Positions 50,833-62,557 are shown, counted from the first letter of the stretch. The stretch is DNA of 64,000 nucleotides from Brienomyrus brachyistius (GCF_023856365.1 NC_064541.1:19592214-19656213); one strand, 5' to 3'. Notes: generated by a model from the sequence alone, not told the origin. Numbers and translations are program-made.

Positions 50833-51133
50833 GTGCTCATATCTTTGTGGGTACCATCCATTCATCTCTACGGGGAAAACTCTATTCCCAAGATGACAAC
50901 CTTAACCTACCCAGCCCTAACCTTAACCTACCCAACCTTAACCTTAACCATAAGTAACCAAACAAAACATTTTTAGTTTTTTTATTGCAGTCACAGATTT
51001 TTATAAAAAAGAGCTTTCCTGTGTGGAGACTTAACCAAAATGTCCCTCTAACTTCAAAATAGCAGGTTGTATCACATTGTGGGGAAATTTGGTCCCCACA
51101 AGGTAATGCGTACCTAGACCACACACACACACA
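50790..51133. repeat. Dispersed repeat bounded by (CA)n tracts
   Basis: A (CA)n tract (50790-50830) and a second one (51120-51133) enclose GTGCTCATATCTTTGTGGGT, a run of CCTTAACCTACCC units (50895-50950) and GGGGAAATTTGGTCCCCACA. On the minus strand the middle reads GGTTAAGGTTAAGGTTGGGT, a degenerate telomere-like pattern. The GTCCCCACAA and TTTGTGGG boxes are partly complementary. I recognise the architecture as a widespread fish repeat but cannot name it. Confidence 0.6.
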
Positions 51134-51754
51134 CCAGCGCAGTAACATTTAGTGCGCAATGATTTCCCGCTTGGGGAGGTTTCACTCGTTTATATCTCTG
51201 TTGAGAGAAGCACCACCGACACACTCTGACTGCTCAGGCTCCGGAGCTGGAGAGCTAATTGCACGTCGCATTTCTGCGGCGCAGATTTAAGGAGAGTGAG
51301 CTGTGCCGGAAGAGAAAGGCCCCACTCACCCCGCCTCTACGCAGCTATTAATCACCACGCAGCCGCGACCGGCCATTAGCATGACATGCTGATTGAAGCG
51401 GATTCTGCTGGCTGCACCAGCTCTGAGGGACCCTCTCTGCCACAATGCCATCCTGGAGAACAATTACAGCCCGGGATGTGGACGTGGGGGGCGGGGGGCA
51501 CGGTGACCTTAGGCTTCTCCACAAAGACAGCTAGGGGGGGCCGCACTCAAGTCGCAGTGCCCTAACTGGATTGTTCGCCCCCCTATCTGGAATGCTAATA
51601 TGGCCGTTCACAGTGATTTGTGACCCCCTTATCCTACCCCCACCCAAGCCTACCTTAAGGACAATGAACAGTACGGACAGACAGGGGTAATTAATCTGAG
51701 AGAGTGTGTATGTGCATGAGAGAGAGGAAGAAAGAGAGGGAGGGGGAGGGGCAG

Positions 51755-51799
<45 letters not shown>

Positions 51800-53763
51800 A
51801 TTAAAATCCACCTGGATTCCTGATAGACTCCTGATATGAAATAATACCGTTCAACCTCAGGTTCTCCATGAATGTTACACCAACAGAAAACACACACAAA
51901 CTAGGTCAGGGACAGACAGGTAGTTTATTAAGAAGCAGGTATAGCTGATACTGTATGAGCAGATGTTTCTCTAGTACAAGACAGCAAAAACCTTAACCTA
52001 AATTTTAAGCCCAGTGAACGTTTCAAAAGACGCAAATAAAATGAAAAAATCAGGCAGGTCCACGGGACTCGCGTCTAAGCGGGATCATCACGGCTTCGTT
52101 TTTTGGGACTTGCTGCCACATCTGGGAATCACGTATCACGTGGACCTGCTGACATCATCTCCTTCACCAGAATGACCCCACGTCCTCTACCGACAGACCC
52201 TCTTAGAACCCAGCACCTCAGCCCACCACCCCCCCCCCATCATTTCCCCCAACTACATGTAAGGTTACGAATCTAAGCTCTGATTTTATCGCCATCAAAT
52301 TTTAGTGTCCGTTAGACAAATGGTACGCGGACATTTATCTACAAAAATGTACATTCTCCCACCGAATTGCAATAAAAAGGGGCCATATATTCTAAATATT
52401 GAGGCCTCACGGGGCAGAGGAAAGGGACAGGTTGAGATCCATTAACAGAATAATTAATAATACTCATAAAACTGATGTGTAATATTTTTAACATTGCATC
52501 CCGAAAAGTCAAATGCCAAAACGGTTTGAAATTGTGGCAGTCCACCATAATTTTTTATTATGATTATATGAAAGAATCCAAAATACACACAGATGTTGAA
52601 GGTTCGAGTCCCAGGAACCTTATGGGAAAGACCGCCCCCTACAGACTGTAGCAAGCAGCCCACCCAGGTTCAGGACGGCCCATTAAAAGTAAATTCATGG
52701 TTGAGATCGGCAGATCATCAGCTTTTCAAACAAGCTCCCATAGAAGTAAAAGAGAGGTCCCTGGAAAAACCTACAAGGTTTTCACTCATGGATGAGCGAA
52801 TAGCATGTTAGGGCTATTTAAATGCTAGAAATGATGAACGGCACGTCGAGGATTTCAGCGGCCCCACTAAATACGACTCCCGCTGCCAGCAATGGAATGT
52901 TCCAGAGAGCCCCCCCCCCCCACCCCGGACCCAATGATAAAAGTGAACGTAACTCCACACTGGGTGTGAATCTTAGTAAACGGGGAGAAATCCCACATTA
53001 TGATCTGTCATCAATCACCAAATGGGTTGGGCCTGCTTCCCATTGGTTGCTTTGCAGAACGGCTGGTGATTGACAGGGCATAACAACCCCACCCGCTACG
53101 AGGCTCCTGAGCTCAGGCTTCTCCCACCGCTGATGGGAAGCTTGTCTGTAGGACGTGGTCACGAAAGGGAGGCCTTCAGGCAGGCCTGCCTGACACTGGC
53201 TTCTTCATATCCCAGCAGCCCCTTATCCCGGTCCACTAACTGCACGGCGTCTCCCATTAACAAACACTGTACCCCATAATAAGCTCCACGTTGCCACATT
53301 CCCCCCTGCCCCACCCCGCCATGCAGATCAGCCAGTGACTAATTATCACCAATTGCACAACAGCTAAAATCTGGGTGTGTGATATTCTCTGTTGGCAGGG
53401 TCATGACAGGATTTATATAGTTTGAATATCACCCAAAGGCCTGGCGGCTGCCATTCCCATAGCATCGGCCCCCATCCAAAACCCTCCCCCACCACCATTT
53501 CAACACCTCAGCTCAGATATCCACACTCAAAAAAACTTAAGAGCTCCATAACCCTATAACAGCTATTGAAGTCTTAGTATGTACATCAGAACAACAAGCA
53601 GAAGATTAAAGATTCTTATAAAATATCTGGCTTTAACTGTGCATTCAAAATGATTATAGTCTGTAATACAAAAGTACCAAAATGTAACAACACCCTTTGT
53701 GGTATGAGATGGACACTACATTGCTCTTCTTAACCTTTTGGAAACTTCTGCAGCTTGCACAAT
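51134..53763. other. Intergenic sequence, no gene recognised
   Basis: Contains the (GA)n tract (51711-51797). GAAGGTTCGAGTCCCAGGAACC at 52598-52619 looks like a tRNA T-arm, but no tRNA cloverleaf surrounds it. Poly-C lies at 52910-52922. No exon recognised. Confidence 0.4.
51711..51797. repeat. Polypurine (GA)n tract
   Basis: About 85 bases, mostly purine on the + strand: GAGAGAGGAAGAAAGAGAGG, GGGAGGGGCAGGAGG and a perfect (AG)n block of roughly 35 bases. Confidence 0.9.
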
Positions 53764-54213
53764 GCACAGGCCAGGTGGGCCGTTGCCTAGAGACGGACCC
53801 TTACCCAATGCACAGGCCAGGTGGGCCATTGCCTAGAGATGGACCCTTACCCAATGCACAGGCCAGGTGGGCCGTTGCCTAGAGATGGACCCTTACCTAA
53901 TGCACAGGCCAGGTGGGCCGTTGCCTAGAGACGGACCCTTACCCAATGCACAGGCCAGGTGGGCCGTTGCCTGGAGACGGACCCTTACCCAATGCACAGG
54001 CCAGGTAGGCCGTTGCCTGGTGACGGACCCTTACCCAATGCACAGACCAGGTAGGCCGTTGCCTAGACACGGACCCTTACCCAATGCACAGACCAGGTAG
54101 CCCGTTGCCTAGACACGGACCCTTACCCAATGCACAGACCAGGTAGGCCGTTGCCTGGAGACGGACCCTTACCCAATGCACAGGCCAGGTAGGCCGTTGC
54201 CTGGAGACAGACC
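53764..54213. repeat. 46-bp minisatellite, 10 copies
   Basis: The unit is GCACAGGCCAGGTGGGCCGT followed by TGCCTAGAGACGGACCCTTA and CCCAAT. Copies start every 46 bases from 53764 to 54178 without length change. Variants (GGTGGG/GGTAGG, CTAGAG/CTGGAG, GGCC/GACC) segregate into left and right halves of the array. Confidence 0.95.
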
Positions 54214-54565
54214 TCTGCCCCGCCTCCTCCAATTCACCTGAGAGCAATATTCACTTTTGATCAATGGCTGGATGACAGGCACGCAAATGTTCTCGAGGGC
54301 AGGGGTGCCCCATCTGCTGCACAAACCCACCTGCCCCACACCCCCACCATTAGAATCTCTGCTGCTTTCCTTAAGTCCCCAACCCAGAACCAGTGCCTCC
54401 TGGCCCAGTTCTCCTTCACCCAGCCGGGGCGGAACATCGGGCGTCACCGAATGTCAGCTTCTCTGACATTAAGCAGATGGTGGCTCCTTATCCTCCATAA
54501 CATGAGCAGCTTCAAGTATTTTCTATATCCCCTCACCCCCATAAAATAATAAACCATGCAAATGA

Positions 54566-55289
54566 GTTGCAGATAACTTGTTGTGGTATTATGGTTCAGC
54601 ATTCAATACCATAATACCACAACAACTCATCTGCAAACTTGACAAACTGGACCTCAGCACCTCACTCTCCAACTGGCTGCTGGACTTCCTAAGCCAGAGA
54701 CCACAAGCAGTAAGGGTTGGAAATAACACCTCAAGTACCATCACACTGAACACAGGGGTTCCACAAGGATGTGTGCTCAGTCCTCTGCTCTTCACCTTAT
54801 TGACCCACGACTGCACACCAACCTACAGCACCAATCATCTGGTGACGTTTGCGGATGACACAACCCTGGTGGGTCTCATCACCAAGGGGGACGAGACTCA
54901 CTACAGGGAAGAGGCCAGTCTTCTGACCACGTGGTGCAAGAACAACAATCTCCTTCTGAATGTCAGCAAGACCTGTTTACCGTTTACTCACTGTTTACTG
55001 CACATACATGTTTTCTGTTGTGCTGTACTTGTACTGTTGTGCTGTACTTGGACACTTGTCTGTCCCGTCTTGTCTGTCCACTGTATTTTTAGTGTTTAGA
55101 AATAGCGTTAGACTTTGGTATAACACAGGTTACGTTGTTATGTTGTTGTTCTGTGCACTTTATAGTTCGTCCCGTCCTGTATTGTTTGTCTAATGTACGC
55201 AAGGGACAGTGGGAAACGTAATCTCGATATCTTTATATGGCTAGTACATGTGAAGGAATTGACAATAAAACTCTCTGACTCTGAAATAG
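54566..55289 (+). mobile_element. Truncated, internally deleted non-LTR retrotransposon with fold-back 5' end
   Basis: A reverse-transcriptase fragment is encoded at about 54595-54970 and followed directly by a non-coding tail with TGTCTGTCCCGTCTTGTCTG and an end in GACAATAAAACTCTCTGACTCTGA. The join removes the rest of the RT and everything after it. The 5' end is an inverted duplication (54566-54594 against 54609-54638, 14-base loop). The clade looks like the CR1/L2/Rex1 group, by the [13 protein letters not shown] and FADDTT motifs. Confidence 0.8.
54595..54972 (+). pseudogene. Reverse transcriptase fragment of a LINE
   Basis: The frame encodes [40 protein letters not shown], the RT signature [13 protein letters not shown], the catalytic FADDTTLVG (an F-A-D-D variant of YADD) and [14 protein letters not shown], then runs into unrelated tail sequence. 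It lacks the upstream endonuclease and the end of the RT, so it is non-functional. Confidence 0.88.
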
Positions 55290-56530
55290 AATAAGGCCCC
55301 TATGCTCGGGCCCCCAGCCTGGGCCCTGCTCAGTGACGGCATGTGTGGGGCCCGCTGCAGCCCATTTCTCTGCTAAAGCACCACAAGCTGCACCTAGACT
55401 TTCACATGTGCGGATCCTCCCGCTAAAGAAACCTTCCCCTTAGTCCTCCTTCCTCCTAAGCACAGCAGCAGTCCTCCGTTTGCCGTCCGTCACCCAGGTC
55501 GCTGGTTTTCTTTCATTGCCTCCCTCTGACAGCATAACCTACCGTTTCTTCTACTCGAAACTCTGCAGACTTTGTAATGACCCAACTACGGCCATGTAAA
55601 AGTTACACACGTGCCTCTGCAAACTGAATTCTTCACCCCCTTAGTTAATGCAACAAAAATTCACACACACACACACACATACATACATACATACACAAAT
55701 GGTATCTTTTCCTTTAAAAGCTGGTAAAGGAGTTCCGTATATAAGCCATAAAAATATCTAGCATTCCCAATATGTGCAGATGAAAGAGTCCGGTTCAGCC
55801 CAACAAATTCCACTTCTATTGCAATGGGAAGTTTAATTGAACACAGCTGGTAAAGGGTGTGGGGAAAAAAAAAGGTATTGAACAATTCTGCCATCTAGTG
55901 TACAAGTGTCATATAACAGCAACTCTTTTATTCTAGCTGGTAGTTATTGCTTACAGGTCAACAGCGAAGCTGCCTTGCAGAAACACACAGAGCTCAGGCT
56001 GAAGAGGCCAACACTGTAGGCATCATATTAAGTGGGAGAGTGGAAAAGATACGGTGCCTATAGCTACTGCCAAGCAGGTAGCTGCTTAACAACATTCTCC
56101 ATGCAGGTTTTTGGACAGAGCAGATATGAGTAAATGAAAATGGGGGAAGATGCAGTGATGTGCTCCTTTGTGTCCCTTTGGTTGGTATAAATAACTTTAT
56201 ACAGGTAGATCTGCTTTCTGCTTGTGGTTGAGGCACAAACCAAGGCAGCTTTTATCTTTCTGTCTGTCTTTTCTGATTTCATACATCCCGACGTGCAAGC
56301 GAACGGCAGGAAGGAATCGCACGGGAGGTCCAGTTCACATCCTGCCCTGCTGCAGAGGGGCGGGGCTTCAGGAACACCTACAAAAAAGCAGGAGAGTAAC
56401 TAGTGTGAAAGTGCAGCATGCCAGACGTACACAAACAGGAAGTGGGGCAGACGGGGGTGTTATTTTCAGCACCTCCACCTGCCTGGGGGGCGCAGCAGGC
56501 ACAGCACTGAAGCACACTTACCTCAGTGCC
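55290..56530. other. Downstream flank and 3' UTR of SKAP2 (minus strand)
   Basis: No exon. A (CA)n/(CATA)n tract lies at 55662-55696. The SKAP2 3' UTR should extend leftward from 56530; the best polyadenylation signal is at 55927-55932. Confidence 0.4.
55927..55932 (-). terminator. Candidate polyadenylation signal of SKAP2 (AATAAA)
   Basis: Reads AATAAA on the minus strand, about 600 bases after the SKAP2 stop codon. No transcript evidence; other AT-rich hexamers are further away. Confidence 0.35.
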
Positions 56531-56623
56531 TCATATAGCGTACAGCTCCATGAGGTAATCTTTGGGTACGATGCCGATGAAGCCCTTCAGCTCGCCGACC
56601 CACCAGCCAAAGTTCTCATACTC
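56531..56623 (-). CDS. skap2: SKAP2 terminal coding exon (second half of SH3)
   Basis: On the minus strand, a C-rich tract and CCCCTCTAG precede GAGTATGAGAACTTTGGCTG. The exon encodes [30 protein letters not shown] and TGA (56533-56531). Confidence 0.93.
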   Translation of the reverse strand, partial: EYENFGWWVGELKGFIGIVPKDYLMELYAI

Positions 56624-59600
56624 CTAGAGGGGGAGGGGGGGGGTCTGAGCACCATGACATCACGGGAGACACCCCCCACAAATAACACCTTGGGGGAACA
56701 CGCAATTTCAAAACAGTAACCTATCAATTTTTTTTTTTAATACAAATGAGCTCTCGAGCAACAGAGATATCAGTGTTTAGCTACAGCCCCCCCCCCAGCC
56801 CACCCCCCTGTACGAGTCCTCGGCACGCTAATCCACCCGCTTCCCCACTGCACAGTGCTGCAGCTGATGAAGACCAGATGATCGTGCTCTGCACTCATTC
56901 CTGCTCTAATGAGGAGCAGATCTAACGCCAGACTCCTGATTCGGAACCCCACCCCCACGCACCCACCCCCCCCCACCCCCCCACACACACACCCCCCCGC
57001 ACCCCCCCGCACCCACACACACACCCCCCCCACACACACACACCCCCCCACCCGCCTCCCACCACACTCGTTCTCCAGGCCCATCCGACATCAGGACCGC
57101 TGGTAAATCCATCGAATGCTCATTCGGTCCAGTGGGAACTGACAAGAACAGCCGGCAAAGGGACGGCAAAGGGGGATACCGGGGAAGAACCGGGGCGACG
57201 TCCTGCAGATTGGGCCACAGCGGTACCGGCACGGGCCGGCTTGGCAGGAAGTCTGCTTCTCTCGAGTTCCTGCCCATTTCCAGACTCCAGAGTCTGTTTT
57301 TTAAAACTTACTCAATAGAGTCGTCAGAACCTCACAAAAGTGTCAGCAAGCATTTCACTCCCGGCATCCAAGACTGTCGGTACATAAGTGCAGTGTACCG
57401 CAGTGTACCGCAGTGTACCGCAGTGAAGCGCATGGCCGAAGCATCCCCCTAGCAGGTGATACAGCGAACAGTCTTGCCAGAGCCTTTCTGCTGCAGCACT
57501 GGGCAGCAGGGACCTGAACGTGGAATGAGCTCCCCCTGCAGGAGAGAAGCTTGAAGTGCATCACGGGTTCAAAGAAAGCAACAGCAGCACAGGTTTGACG
57601 GCCCCTGAAAGAGAGGCAGGCCGGGCCAAACAGCGGCCGGTCCAGTGCTGGCTTCGGACCATGGCCACCACTAATACTGTTGGGCCACGACTCCAGTTCG
57701 CTTTGATCTGCTTTTATTACTGCAGCCCCCCCCCCCCCGCCCCTCGCCCTCCCCCCCTGTTATTTGAGCACAGCTGAAGGCATCACCAGAGCCTTTGTGC
57801 CTCTCTGCCCGCGAAGAGCTCCACAATAAAACGGAACAGTATAAAGTCTCCACTTTAAACAGCTGTGAACTAGCACCTCTGCGCCCGAGAGATAAAAACA
57901 GGCTTGTCGGAGCAGTGGGCCAAATGAACCCCCCCCACCTCCACGAAGTGCGTTAGAAATGGCACTTGCCCTGCCGGCGGCCTGCCCCACTCGCACCCCA
58001 CCCCCCATATGCTATAAAAGCCTGCAGCCATCTTCTGCAGCACGTCTCCATCCATTAGTGGGAGGTCAGTGACACCTACACCAGCCCGACACACCGGGCA
58101 GCATCGCCCAGTGACCCCGACCTGACAGACATATCATGGACAAAAACATAGACATGGGGGGGGGGGCATATCAGCCTCAGCAGGCCTGCAGAGGAAGTTA
58201 GCTGTGGGGGCTGAAGACTGGGAGCAGCCAAACACAGAGAGGCAGGACATTAGCGTCTAGTCAAACAGTCAGCGTCTAACTCAGCGGTTTTTGTGCATGA
58301 AATTTACAGTGCATAAATAAAACCTTAACCCAAGTGTGGCTGCACGGAATCCGAGCCGAAATGCAGTTTTATCGCCATTCTCCATTACGGTTTTGAAAGG
58401 CGTAATCCTAATGGGAGCTTATTTACGATATATATGGCACAGGGAGCAATATTCTGGGTATTTATATATGTGGGAAAGGCAAATGAAAACTAAAGATGAT
58501 ATATTTCAGTGTAGGAGACGGGAAAACAGAGAGGCTTCAGAATGACACACCGGCCTGCTCTGGCCCCCCCCGACAGCAAACATCTGCTCCGCCTGAAATA
58601 CGCACTTCTGAAGAACAAGCAATTATAAACGACCGTGTGCGCGTGACCGCACCGCTAAATTCCCGTGTCCGTCTTCCTGAGAGGCTCGCAGCGGCAGAGG
58701 GCCCGAGGAACGGAGCCTCTGAAAGTCAGGAAAAGAAGGAGCTGGAGGAGGCCAGAGCAGGTGACGGCTTCCTGTTGACTGGCTATACATCGTTATCTGG
58801 GCCTAAGTGGTGGGGGGTTGATGAGGTGTAGCGCTAATGAGACAGATGGGGCTACGGGGGAGATGCCTCGGGCAGTTCCTGCTCCGCCGGCCCACCCCCG
58901 GCCACATGTGCTCGTCCGTCTGCGGTTGCCGGGATGCAGCAGAGTGGGACAGAAATCAGAGCCGGGGGGCGGAGCTGCCGGGCCGCTCGTAAAACGGCAT
59001 GAGGCCACAGCTGCCGGCGGGGAGCGTGGCCGGAGCGATAACTCGAATCGTTAACGTTTAGTGCGGGGCTACGACGGGCCGTCAGACGGCCCGGGCGGCA
59101 CCGAGCCGGAACGAATCGAACCGAGCTGCCTCATGTGCTGCAGGGGGCGCCATGGGGGCGCGAGCCGAAACCTGAGATGAGCGAAAACGGGCAGCGATTA
59201 CTACGCCACTGTCGTTTTATGCCTTGGAGCAGCACGACAATATGCCTCCCGCTGACAGCATCGGGGCGACACCAGAGACGGCAGCGTCCGGACCCGTGGG
59301 CAGCCCAAAGCTGGCAGCCTCGTCAGGGCTACGGCAGGAGGGGGCCACCATAAACACAGAAACTTGTGAGTGCCAATAAGGCTCTGCAAGACTCGGTGCC
59401 CATGACCAGAAGGTTGTTGGTTTGAATCCCATCAGCGGTAGGGTGAGGAAGGTTTGTAAACCAAATTACTCCCCTTCTTGAAATTAAGAAATTCCTTCTA
59501 ATTACATCCACAAGCAACGTCATAGGAGAGAGTCTGACATTGAGGGGGGGGCAACTTATGACTCTGGCTCCACATCACTATTTGAACATTTCACTTTTTG

Positions 59601-62557
59601 TAGGAAATCATCTTACACATTGATGATGCCAGAGGTAGTCGGGACGCAGCAGTAACAGTCCGAGGCACAGGGCTACACAGTGCCAGCACTTAGCAGAGAG
59701 GCAGCTCACGCCCCTCCAGTCACAGAACACAAATCCGGTTCGGAGATGGTCGAGATCCAATAACATACCAGCACGCTTCCCAGTCCCTGACTCAGCCACG
59801 CACGGCTGCAGCGTTGCTTCAAATTTCCCGAGAACAGACGCTTCGCCGTTCCGATCAAACACCCATCACAACCTGGACAGACCCCCCTGATGTCATGCTG
59901 TCACGTAGGAAAAAGGCGGAGCTGGAGAAAGATGTGGGGGGGGGGGGGGGGCAGGCTGGGGTTCACGGCCGTCCGAAATCCAAATGTAATCCCTGCTCCA
60001 AGCCGCGGGCCCGGCCAGCCTTCCAGGCTCACTTTTATAGGGCATATAAAAGTTTGCAGGATATTAAAAGCTGCCCGCAATGATCCCACTGCCGTGTTCC
60101 TGCCCGGCCGAGGGGCAAAAGAAGGGCTGCTTCGCTTTACCTTGCTCAGGATATAGATGGCGTCGCCGCGCTTGAAGGAGAGCTCGTCGGGATGGTCCGC
60201 AGTGCAGTCCCACTTGCCCTGGAAGTAGTTCTTATAATCTGTGCTCTTAGTCACTGGGGGAACTGGAAATGGGAACACAGGAATGCAGTTGGGCAGCAAT
60301 GTTTGAGAGACAAACATTCACTATAATACAGCCCATTCACCAGCTGCAGATCGTTTTCATTTTAGCACGGAGCTCATTTGGTCTGGCAGCCCATTGCAGT
60401 CCTGCTGTCTCGCAGATCGGGCTTCCTGGGGGAGGCTCTAGGGCAGCTACTTTCCAGTAGTTTTCTATCCTACCTGGCATCTGATGAGCCACACCTTTAC
60501 TCAGGTAAATACCAGGAGCAGGTCTGCTTCATCAGAAGCCGGGTAGGATAGAAAACCTGCTGGATAGTAGCTCTTCAGGACCGGAGCTGGAGACCCCTGT
60601 CCTAGGGTCGCTGGGACCCTCAAGTACCTGAGAGATTGATGTAACTCTTAGTTCAAACCATAAACCAATTATATATCATAATGCCTACAAAAAATATATA
60701 TCAATTAAATTCTGATGACTACATATCCTTGACATAATGCAAAAGCATACTTTTCAAAAGCCAAATCAATATTTCATTAAGGCTTCCTAATAAAACCATT
60801 TAACAAAAATTATTGAGCTGTGTAGCTACACCCATTAGCGCATGTGTGACACGGGTCTGTGTAACACGAGGCGATCTGTGAGCAGAGAATGAGGAAGTGA
60901 AAGGGTGCAGAGGAGTGAGGTCAGCAGCAGGAGGCAGCAGAGGACTGACTCATGCCTAAAGGAGCCAGCTAGAGGGGTGGGGGGGGTAACAGGAAACCAC
61001 CGCATGCCAACAGGGGGCACAAGTGAGCAGTCCCTCCCGTGGCTGCGGTCTATCAAAGCCGAGGCGGGTAAACTACTTCTACAATCCAAGCACAGACCAG
61101 AAAGAGTTAAAGTAGATTGCAAGAGCCCACGAAAGGCAGAGATGCCGTCTCTGCGTTATGTTACACTCACCTTACTCCTGTCAGTAGGCCAGTTTTATGG
61201 GATTTCGCAAAATCGATTCATTAATTCCAACAATTAAAGCGCATTACTCAGTGATGACTCCTTTTCCAGAGGGCACTTAAGGAGCGACAGAAAAAAGCAA
61301 GGGAGATGGATCACTGCGTCTATGCGATTCCATATTCCTCCAGATCAGCAGGACACAGGATTTCTGCTCCACTGTAACCCTGGTCACGCATGCAGACAGC
61401 AGCGGGGGGCGCTTAGGCGCTGGCGTGGGCCCCGTACACCTGGATTCTGACTGAAACACTAACTTAGTGTGCTCACTGAAAGCCCACTCAGAAGTTCAGA
61501 GAATTACTTTCAGTTCACATTCCCGTTACACGGACATGAAGACCACACAGCAATGTGCTGGTCCCAGCTGCACCAGAGATTCCTGTAAGACATCTGATGA
61601 TGATTGTGAGCAGGAGAAGCACAGCGTCACCCCCCCCCCCCCCCAAACAGGCTTCCCCACCCACCTCGCCCATAAAAAGTCCCCGGCTGTCCAACGCGTC
61701 ACCCAGCCTCCCGTGCCTGGGGGTCACACCTGGGACGGGGCACGTCAAAAGTAGGACCTCTCCTAAGTCCAACACGCACTGTAGTAGTAAAGGCGGAGGA
61801 TCCATGTTGAGAACCTCCTACAGAACCCCAGCACAAGGTCCCCTAGGATTCATCAGGTCCTCTCCATCTCAATGTGGGTGGGGGGAGGGAATAATGGCCA
61901 GTAGCCATGCCAGTCGGGGAGATTCTACGGACCATAATTCATACACAGGGGCTAAACTTTTTTATTAGCCAATGATTCGTCTTAGATTGTTGAGTGACAG
62001 GAGAGCGGACACTCCAAGAACCAATCAGCTTTCAGCTGGGGCCAAGGACTTGGGAGCCGCCCCTATATATACCCCAGCATGCCAGGGAAAGCTTTTCAAG
62101 CACCTACATCTGAGACTGGATTACCCATAATCCATAGGGTTACCCTGCAACAACATAAACAACTCCAACATGGCTATACTATACAGCCATAGGCGCCACT
62201 GTAAAAGGCGCAGTGACACACACTGCACACTGCATGCAGTTATACCTCCCCCATTCATAAAAAATGCATAAAGAGCATCAACTGAAGCCCTTGGGCCCCA
62301 TATAGACCATCATCCTCTGCAGGTCGCTGCTGATCTCTGTAGGCAGGAGGACACTTTCCTGCCAATGAGCACACAAGCTGCAAGCTGCCCCACATAAAAA
62401 GACAGGAGAGAGTGAGTGATAGTTTCGGGGGGGGGGGGGGGGGGGCTAGTGCAGTTACCTGGTGCAGCAGATGCAGGTGCAGGTGCAGGTGCAGCAGGGG
62501 GCGCTGGTTTGCCCAGGATCTCCACTTTGGCCTTTGGAGGATGAGGGACCTCTTCAT
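56531..62557 (-). CDS. skap2: SKAP2 (Src kinase-associated phosphoprotein 2), last three coding exons, partial
   Basis: Cytosolic adaptor of Src-family kinase and integrin signalling. Human SKAP2 has a dimerisation region, a PH domain and a C-terminal SH3 domain that binds the adaptor ADAP. CDS (partial) = complement(join(56531..56623, 60141..60262, 62459..62557)), 104 codons plus stop, with consistent phases and GT-AG introns. Exon order: linker [17 protein letters not shown] then [16 protein letters not shown]; then [20 protein letters not shown] and [16 protein letters not shown]; then [20 protein letters not shown] and [10 protein letters not shown] with TGA. The SH3 hallmarks GKWDC (ALYDY position), DELSF, WW and G-IVP--Y are present. 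[19 protein letters not shown] and the MELYAI end match SKAP2 (human MEMYDI) rather than SKAP1. The start, dimerisation and PH exons lie right of 64000. Confidence 0.92.
56624..60140 (-). other. SKAP2 last intron
   Basis: No other exon. It contains a C/CA-rich tract (56945-57050), a GTGTACCGCA triplication (57392-57423), CpG-rich sequence (58650-59110) and a poly-G run (59936-59952). Open frames such as 57132-57452 and 58496-58831 look like chance in GC-rich sequence. Confidence 0.5.
59365..59440 (+). mobile_element. tRNA-derived SINE head fragment
   Basis: GCAAGACTCGGTGCCCATGA is followed by CCAGAAGGTTGTTGGTTTGA and ATCCCATC. GGTTTGAATCC is a near-perfect B box. Same family as 14449 (minus strand). 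Confidence 0.55.
60141..60262 (-). CDS. skap2: SKAP2 penultimate coding exon (first half of SH3)
   Basis: Acceptor TTCCCATTTCCAG, then TTCCCCCAGTGACTAAGAGC. It encodes [34 protein letters not shown] and AIYILSK; donor AGCAAGGTAAAG. Confidence 0.93.
60263..62458 (-). other. SKAP2 intron between linker and SH3 exons
   Basis: Contains the fold-back element at 60437-60604, poly-C at 61631-61644 and poly-G at 62427-62445. That G run lies 13 bases past the linker-exon donor. No other exon. Confidence 0.5.
60437..60604. mobile_element. Fold-back MITE-like element in SKAP2 intron
   Basis: The arms CCAGTAGTTTTCTATCCTAC and GTAGGATAGAAAACCTGCTG are inverted repeats. The outer part CTCTTCAGGACCGGAGCTGG matches the element at 18813-18999. 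It has no coding capacity. Confidence 0.75.
62459..62557 (-). CDS. skap2: SKAP2 linker exon, Pro/Ala-rich
   Basis: Acceptor CCCCCCCCTCAG; encodes (D)[16 protein letters not shown] followed by a stretch made of six-base GCACCT repeats (Ala-Pro). Donor CACCAGGTAACT leaves one base for the next exon, consistent with the phase of exon 60262-60141. Confidence 0.85.

Noticed and set aside
52598..52619. tRNA gene (GGTTCGAGTCCCAGGAACC looks like a T arm)
   Set aside because: No acceptor stem, D arm or anticodon arm in the neighbouring 70 bases; isolated B-box-like match.
54578..55099. Functional retrotransposon ORF of 173 codons
   Set aside because: It begins inside a fold-back duplication and runs from RT sequence into unrelated 3' tail; no complete RT or endonuclease.
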